From Agelaius tricolor (lineage: Eukaryota; Chordata; Aves; Passeriformes; Icteridae), in NCBI GenBank assembly GCA_023055355.1, contig JALJCS010000004.1, forward strand, positions 29,540,744 through 29,604,743: a stretch of 64,000 bases of DNA, read 5' to 3'. Positions 54,601-60,600 of the stretch are shown here, in pieces; position 1 is the stretch's first letter, and the number at the start of each line of letters is the position of its first letter. Made by a program: the position numbers and the translations under genes. Below the pieces are notes generated by a model, which saw only the letters and a list, made by a program, of their open reading frames with translations, was not told where the DNA came from and made no database searches.

Positions 54601-57600
54601 AATCCCCACTAAGTTCTTGACCTCTCTAATTACATACAGTATGGAGTTCCACAACATAATTACTCATTTCACAGAAATATATCTGTTATCACTGCTTAAA
54701 TTTTATTACATTAGATTTCCCTTTGGAGAGAAAACCCAGGTTGGACATGGTAATTTGGTTTTCCTCCTGAAAAGAAAATTTTACTTTGCAAAATTCTGTT
54801 CCCATGTTCTTGAAATCTGATTGAAGTCTTGAAATCAGCTCATATTGTGCTGTCTTTGGCTGTTTCTGAGATGGACACTTGGAATTTTAAACTATAATGA
54901 CAGAATGTTAGAATGTAGTGAAGTTTATTATATGCATCCAAATAGATTTAAGGGAGAATTTACTGATCAAAAGATGAACAGATTGAGTTAAAACAGCTAG
55001 ATCTGTGATCTTCAACCTCTAAGAACTAAATAGAAATTCAGGAGGTGGGGAGGGAATGGATAAACATTCTGCATTTTAAAATGCCTTGCTGATTATTTTA
55101 GGAGATATTAATGACTAAAAGTCTTCTATATGTGGATGTATTTGCACAAGGCCAGTTATTAAAAGGAAAAAAATACCTATCATATTTCAGCACAGTAATT
55201 TTTCTTTTTGGAAATTTAGTGACTTTAAAATTCGGCTAGAAAACTAGAAAGCTCTGAATGTAATACGAATGGACAAGAAAGAAAAGGCAAAAAGCTGCTA
55301 ATATTATTTGTCTGATGGCCAGTTGCCATTAAATTGGCTTTGATTATGTAGGCCATCATTGTAAGATTTAGAAATTGTTTGGAGCATTGTAACTATGGAA
55401 GAGTCATGACCTGTACAAACTATTTGCACTCTGTCACATTGCATTTATGTTGCCTTCTGCTAACAATAGGAACTGAATGGTCCCTCACCCTACAAGTTTG
55501 GTGTGCCTTAAAAACAACAAAAGTATTTTGGTTGGTGTGCCTTAAAAACAACAAAAGTATTTTGGTGATGGATACAGAAATACCCATAAAGAATATGGAT
55601 ACAGAAAGATGGGTGAAGTGATTTCATGGTGTTAGAGCCCCTGTGAAGTAGATTTCATAGTGTAGATGTCGTGGTGCATGTGTTGACAACAATGCTGAGA
55701 CAAGCTGTAGGTGTATGAGCCTACTGATACTGTAATAGTTATAACTTAAATGCTGCCATTCTTGATACCCTTAAAATCTAGTCAGAACAATTTTTCCTGC
55801 ATATGTTGACATACTTTCCATTGGGAAAAACTCCAAGGAAACATCTGGTGGCTTTGTTCTTGACTGACTAATGAAGATTTTGTACATATTTACCGTGAAG
55901 ACTCATATTGAAACTGGGTTTTGCAGGAAATAGCAAACCAGATATCATATCCTTTCATATTAGTAGAGACACTCGTCATCTCTTTGAGTGCATAATTTAG
56001 AGTATAAATTAATATTTCTATTCAATAAAAGATTCCTTTGTCTGTTAACTGCTGTGTTACTCAGTATTAAAAAGATGGCTAAACCCAGTTTCAGACAACA
56101 GTAAAATAATTACAGTATGAGGATATCATGTTAGGATTCAGTGTCTGCTTTGTAGTATTGTGCAACATACTGCCATCTGCACATACTGTCATGCATTGTG
56201 GATCGTTTCTTGATGCAATGCTCTTACCTATGCCTCTGAGGACCTGCACAGAACAATCTGTTTATCTCCTTTCTGGACTTCTTAATACTAGACAGTTCTT
56301 AGACCAAAACAAAACAAATTCATGCTAAGTTTTGTTGGTTTTTTTTTCTAAAGGAGCTTCCATTTTTTTCCATGTCTTTCTGCTGGTCACCTTCCAAGTT
56401 TCTTTTCTCACCTGCAATCTTCCAAATTTCTCATCTTGCCTGCAGATCTTCTACACTCTTAGTTCTTTGTTTGCATACTTATATTTCACTTTTGTCACCT
56501 TTTCCGTTTCCTTTCGAATACTTCTCTTCCACCCTCTACACAATCCCATTCTTTGTCAAGCCTAATTCTGCATCTTCTGCCTATCCTTTTCTGGCATTGC
56601 CTTCCGTCCATAAATTCTCTCTAATTCAACATTTCCCTTTGAGTTTCCATATCATTCATCTTCTCCCTCTTCACCAGCCTCTCCTAGTCCTCCTAACAGT
56701 CTATTCACAATCCAGCTATCCGTAGGTTTTCTTTTCCTGACATTTCTTTTTCCTTCTTCATCCTTCATCTTTTCCTTTCTTTCATCCTTCTGGGATGATA
56801 TGTAGAGAATTTTCATCAGTCTTTGTAAAAAGCCTTCATTTTACAAATATTTACTACAGGTGTACTTCATTGATTTAGTGCTGCTCCATATTTCAGTGAG
56901 TTCTTAAAATACAGATTTGTGCTTAGACCATTTCAATTTGATTATTTGCTTAACTATATAGATTTCATGTAACAAAAACATCCACAGAAACACTGGTTAC
57001 TGTCACCTAGCACCTGTTCATTGGCCAAGGGGATTCAGGAATGACAGTTAATGTAATTTTTTTGGATTTCAGCTAAGTTTTTAATACCTTCTCTCATGGT
57101 CTATGTTTCTGGACAAAATGTCCAGCATACAGCTGGATAATCACATCATGTGATGGGTGAGCAACTGGTTCACAGGTCAGGCACAAGGGGTTGCAGTGAA
57201 TGGGGTGGCATCAGGCTGAGGACCTGTCATTAGTGGGGTTCTGTAGGGCTCCACCATAGGGCTGGTGCTCTTTAACATCTTCATAAATGACTTGGATGTA
57301 GGACTGGAAGGGATACTAACCATGTTTGCAAACTATACAAAACTGAGGAAGCTGTTGACTCCCGTGAAGGCAGGGAGGCCCTACAGAGATGCCTTGACAA
57401 ATCAGGGGGCTGAACAATCAACAACCACAGAAGTTCAACAAGACAAAGTGCCAGATTCTGCACCTGGGATGGGGCAACCTTGGAAGTACAAACGGTTGGA
57501 GAATGAGATGCTGGAGAGCAGAAAAGGACTTGAGGGAGCAAGTTGAACATGAGTCAGCAGTGCCCTGGCAGCCAGGATGGACAAACACGTTCTTGGGAGC

Positions 57601-60600
57601 ATCCAGCACAGGGGCAGCATCCAGGGGGCCAAACATGTCCTCAGGAGCATCAGGCACAGCATTGCCAACCAGGGCTGCTGTCACAACCATGGCAGGGGGC
57701 ACATTGTTATGGTAAGTTCTCATCAGGCTGAACAAAGAAGCCGGACCTGAAGTGAGGTCTCTTGTGCTTATGTTCTTAAGGCATGCCTTAACTCCATCAA
57801 TCAGACAACTATTTAGAGTCAAAAAGTGTTGTCTAACAACCCTCTACATTCTTAAAATTTTCTTCCACAAATGTGGTGGCTAGCAAGCCCTTAATTTTGT
57901 ACAGCACACTAATATAGCTCTCACCTCCTAAAATTAACCCCTCAAAGGTGCTGGCTTAACAAGCCGCAACACATGTCCACAATCTCCGCACTCCTGCAAT
58001 AAAGTTCAGTATGGAGCATGGGATAGAATGACAGCTGTGGTTTGATCAGAGAAAGCAAGAGAGAGAGAGAGAACAAAGAATATCACCCCAGATTCCACAT
58101 TGTTCCTTCCATGTGGATGGTGCAGAGCTGGGGTGGTGCGACAAAGAAAGCAAAAGAGAAAGAGATGAGAAAGAGATGAAAAAGAGAGGATAGCAAGGGG
58201 CCTGATCTGCATTCTTTTATAGTTAACCTGATGCATGCCTCTTATATAAATTAGATTTTTCTCACTGTTTTGTTCACACATGCACAAACAGCCTGTGGTT
58301 TTTGCTCTGGCATTGTTCAAAACACCAGACATTGATGTAAAACAGTAGTACAACTTCATCAACACTCTGAGTTCATCATGGTATTTTTCCAACTTGTTTA
58401 CAAGCATGACAGAATTTAATCCTATTACTTCACACTATTTATGCACATGACTAAAAGCACATGTCTTAGGGAAGCAGCGCAGAAACAAAGCTTTATAGTT
58501 TAATTTATTTTAAATAGAAAGGCTGTTCAGTACTCAGCCTTTGTAAAGGCTTGAAATAATTTCATTATTTGATTTCAGTTTGTGAATAAAATGTGAAGTC
58601 TAATTAAAGTTATTTGAGATTATAACTCTTCAGGAAATCAAGTGAATCATTCCTAGGGTCTACATTATTAGCCCTGTGGATCTGAGTCTATGTTGCAGTA
58701 AGCTGTACTGTCATCTCAGCTCATGCATTCTCAGCATAAATTGAGAGCAATACAGTTCATGGGGTTTTTTATCTTCTGTACTTTAATTGTGGTATTACCT
58801 AATTTTATTTCATTGCTCATTCACTTTGACTATATAAAAACTAAACATTGTTCTCTTGAGATATTTAAAAGTGGATTGTCTTTTGTGCTGAACTATTCAT
58901 CTGATTCTTCCCCCATTGTGCTTAACTCCTTTCTGGCTAAATTAAAAGATTGCAGACTCTGGTCATTCATCACCATAGTTGAAAATGCTACTAGATAATA
59001 GTTGTGGTAGAATCATGGTTCAGGAGCTTGGTCTTTAACTGACTTCTTGTGCAGAAACTGTGTCTCTGCTTTCATGAAACTTATAAAAGTCAGGTTATAC
59101 TGCATAGATTACCCTAATTTATACTTCAGGTATGCCATCCTAAAGGTACAATAAATCCCACTGATGCCAAAAGACTTAGGTTAAGTTCATATCAATTTTA
59201 CAGAATTTGGTTGCTTTGTCCCTTTTTTGACCCATGCTGTTACAGAACAACTGACCTCTCTTAACCATGAAACCCAAATTTAAGTAATGATGGCAATTGC
59301 TGCTGTGCTTGTGGGTATGTTGCCTTCAAGCTATGGCAGCTAACAAAAGTTTGCAGGATTTCATTGTACTGCAGTCAGACTGGTTGTCATTTGATTGTTT
59401 TTGCACTATTGGACTTGACACAAAATTGTTCTGTTTTCTCAGCTCAGAATGAGGTTATGGCTGGAAAAGTCATTTCAGAAAGGGAAATTTTAATATTTAG
59501 ATTTACTTTGATAATTTTTTATTTTTTGTCATCATAGATATTTACAGATATTCAATTGTTGTATTTGTTATTTTTAACAAATTCATTAGTCCTCTCATGA
59601 TGAAGCACCTTCCCTAGAGGGCTTTAAGGATTTTGGGGCAGGATGTGAAACTGAGGTCATGCATGAAAATAGTGATGAAAAGAGACTCTGTGAGAAATGG
59701 GTACAATACTTAAAGGGACTATGAGAGTGGATAGAGAACAGAGAATATCACTAATGGATACTGTGTGTGAGAGAGGAAATGGAGCTGAGCATTCTGAATC
59801 AAGTTGTTCTCTTGATCTCAGTAGATCAAGTATTATTGAGTACTGTACAGTACTATTGAGTACTGTATTCTGCTAGCGATAAATGCTTGATGCAAAGCTC
59901 AGTGCAAGTGTTGAAGCAACATGTTTTGTTGTATTTTTTTTCCCCCCAAAACTTCATTGGTTAATTCATTAATAGTTGCTCAGGGCCTGTGGTAAATGGA
60001 ATTTCATGTCCATGTCCCAAATATATCCTCATTTGGTGCAGTGAAGCTGACTTGCCTTGTAAAATAATTTTTCTAGCTAAATTTTTCATGTCCATGTTAC
60101 AGAAATAAAGTGGAGAATCAGAGTGAAAATTTCCACTTTAATCTATATTTGAAGAAATCTTCCTTGAATTTATCAGTAATTCTTAATCTTAATATTTCTG
60201 ACTTGAATCTTAGATCAAGAAAGGTGTAATCTGGAAGCTTTTCTTCATTCTAATTGAAAGAATTAGAATTTATTTAATTTAGAGGTTATATATTTTAATA
60301 TAATTTGTCAATAAATTCAATACAAATTAGCGAGTAGAAAGAGAATTTACAATTTCAGGATTCTGGATTTTTTTTACATCAGGTACTAGTATTGGTTGCT
60401 AAAATTTGTAAAGATCATTCTTTAGGGAACAGCTTGCAGTAGTTCTCATGCTTAATTTTCACACTGAGTTTGTGCATTATCAGTTCCAGAGGACAGCTTT
60501 CCCAGAAGATCATTTAACCACTTTACAAAGTGTTGTTTTTCATTTTTTCCTCAGGCTTTTATTTATAACATGTGCTTCAAAGTATGATACCAGGCATCAT

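Noticed and set aside
56332..56725. 77- and 117-codon Leu/Phe/Ser-rich ORFs that could pass for membrane proteins
   Set aside because: Pyrimidine-rich low complexity explains both; no start context, splice logic or homology was seen.
58006..58407. 133-codon - strand ORF
   Set aside because: It covers purine/pyrimidine repeats and repeat-like sequence; no recognisable domain.
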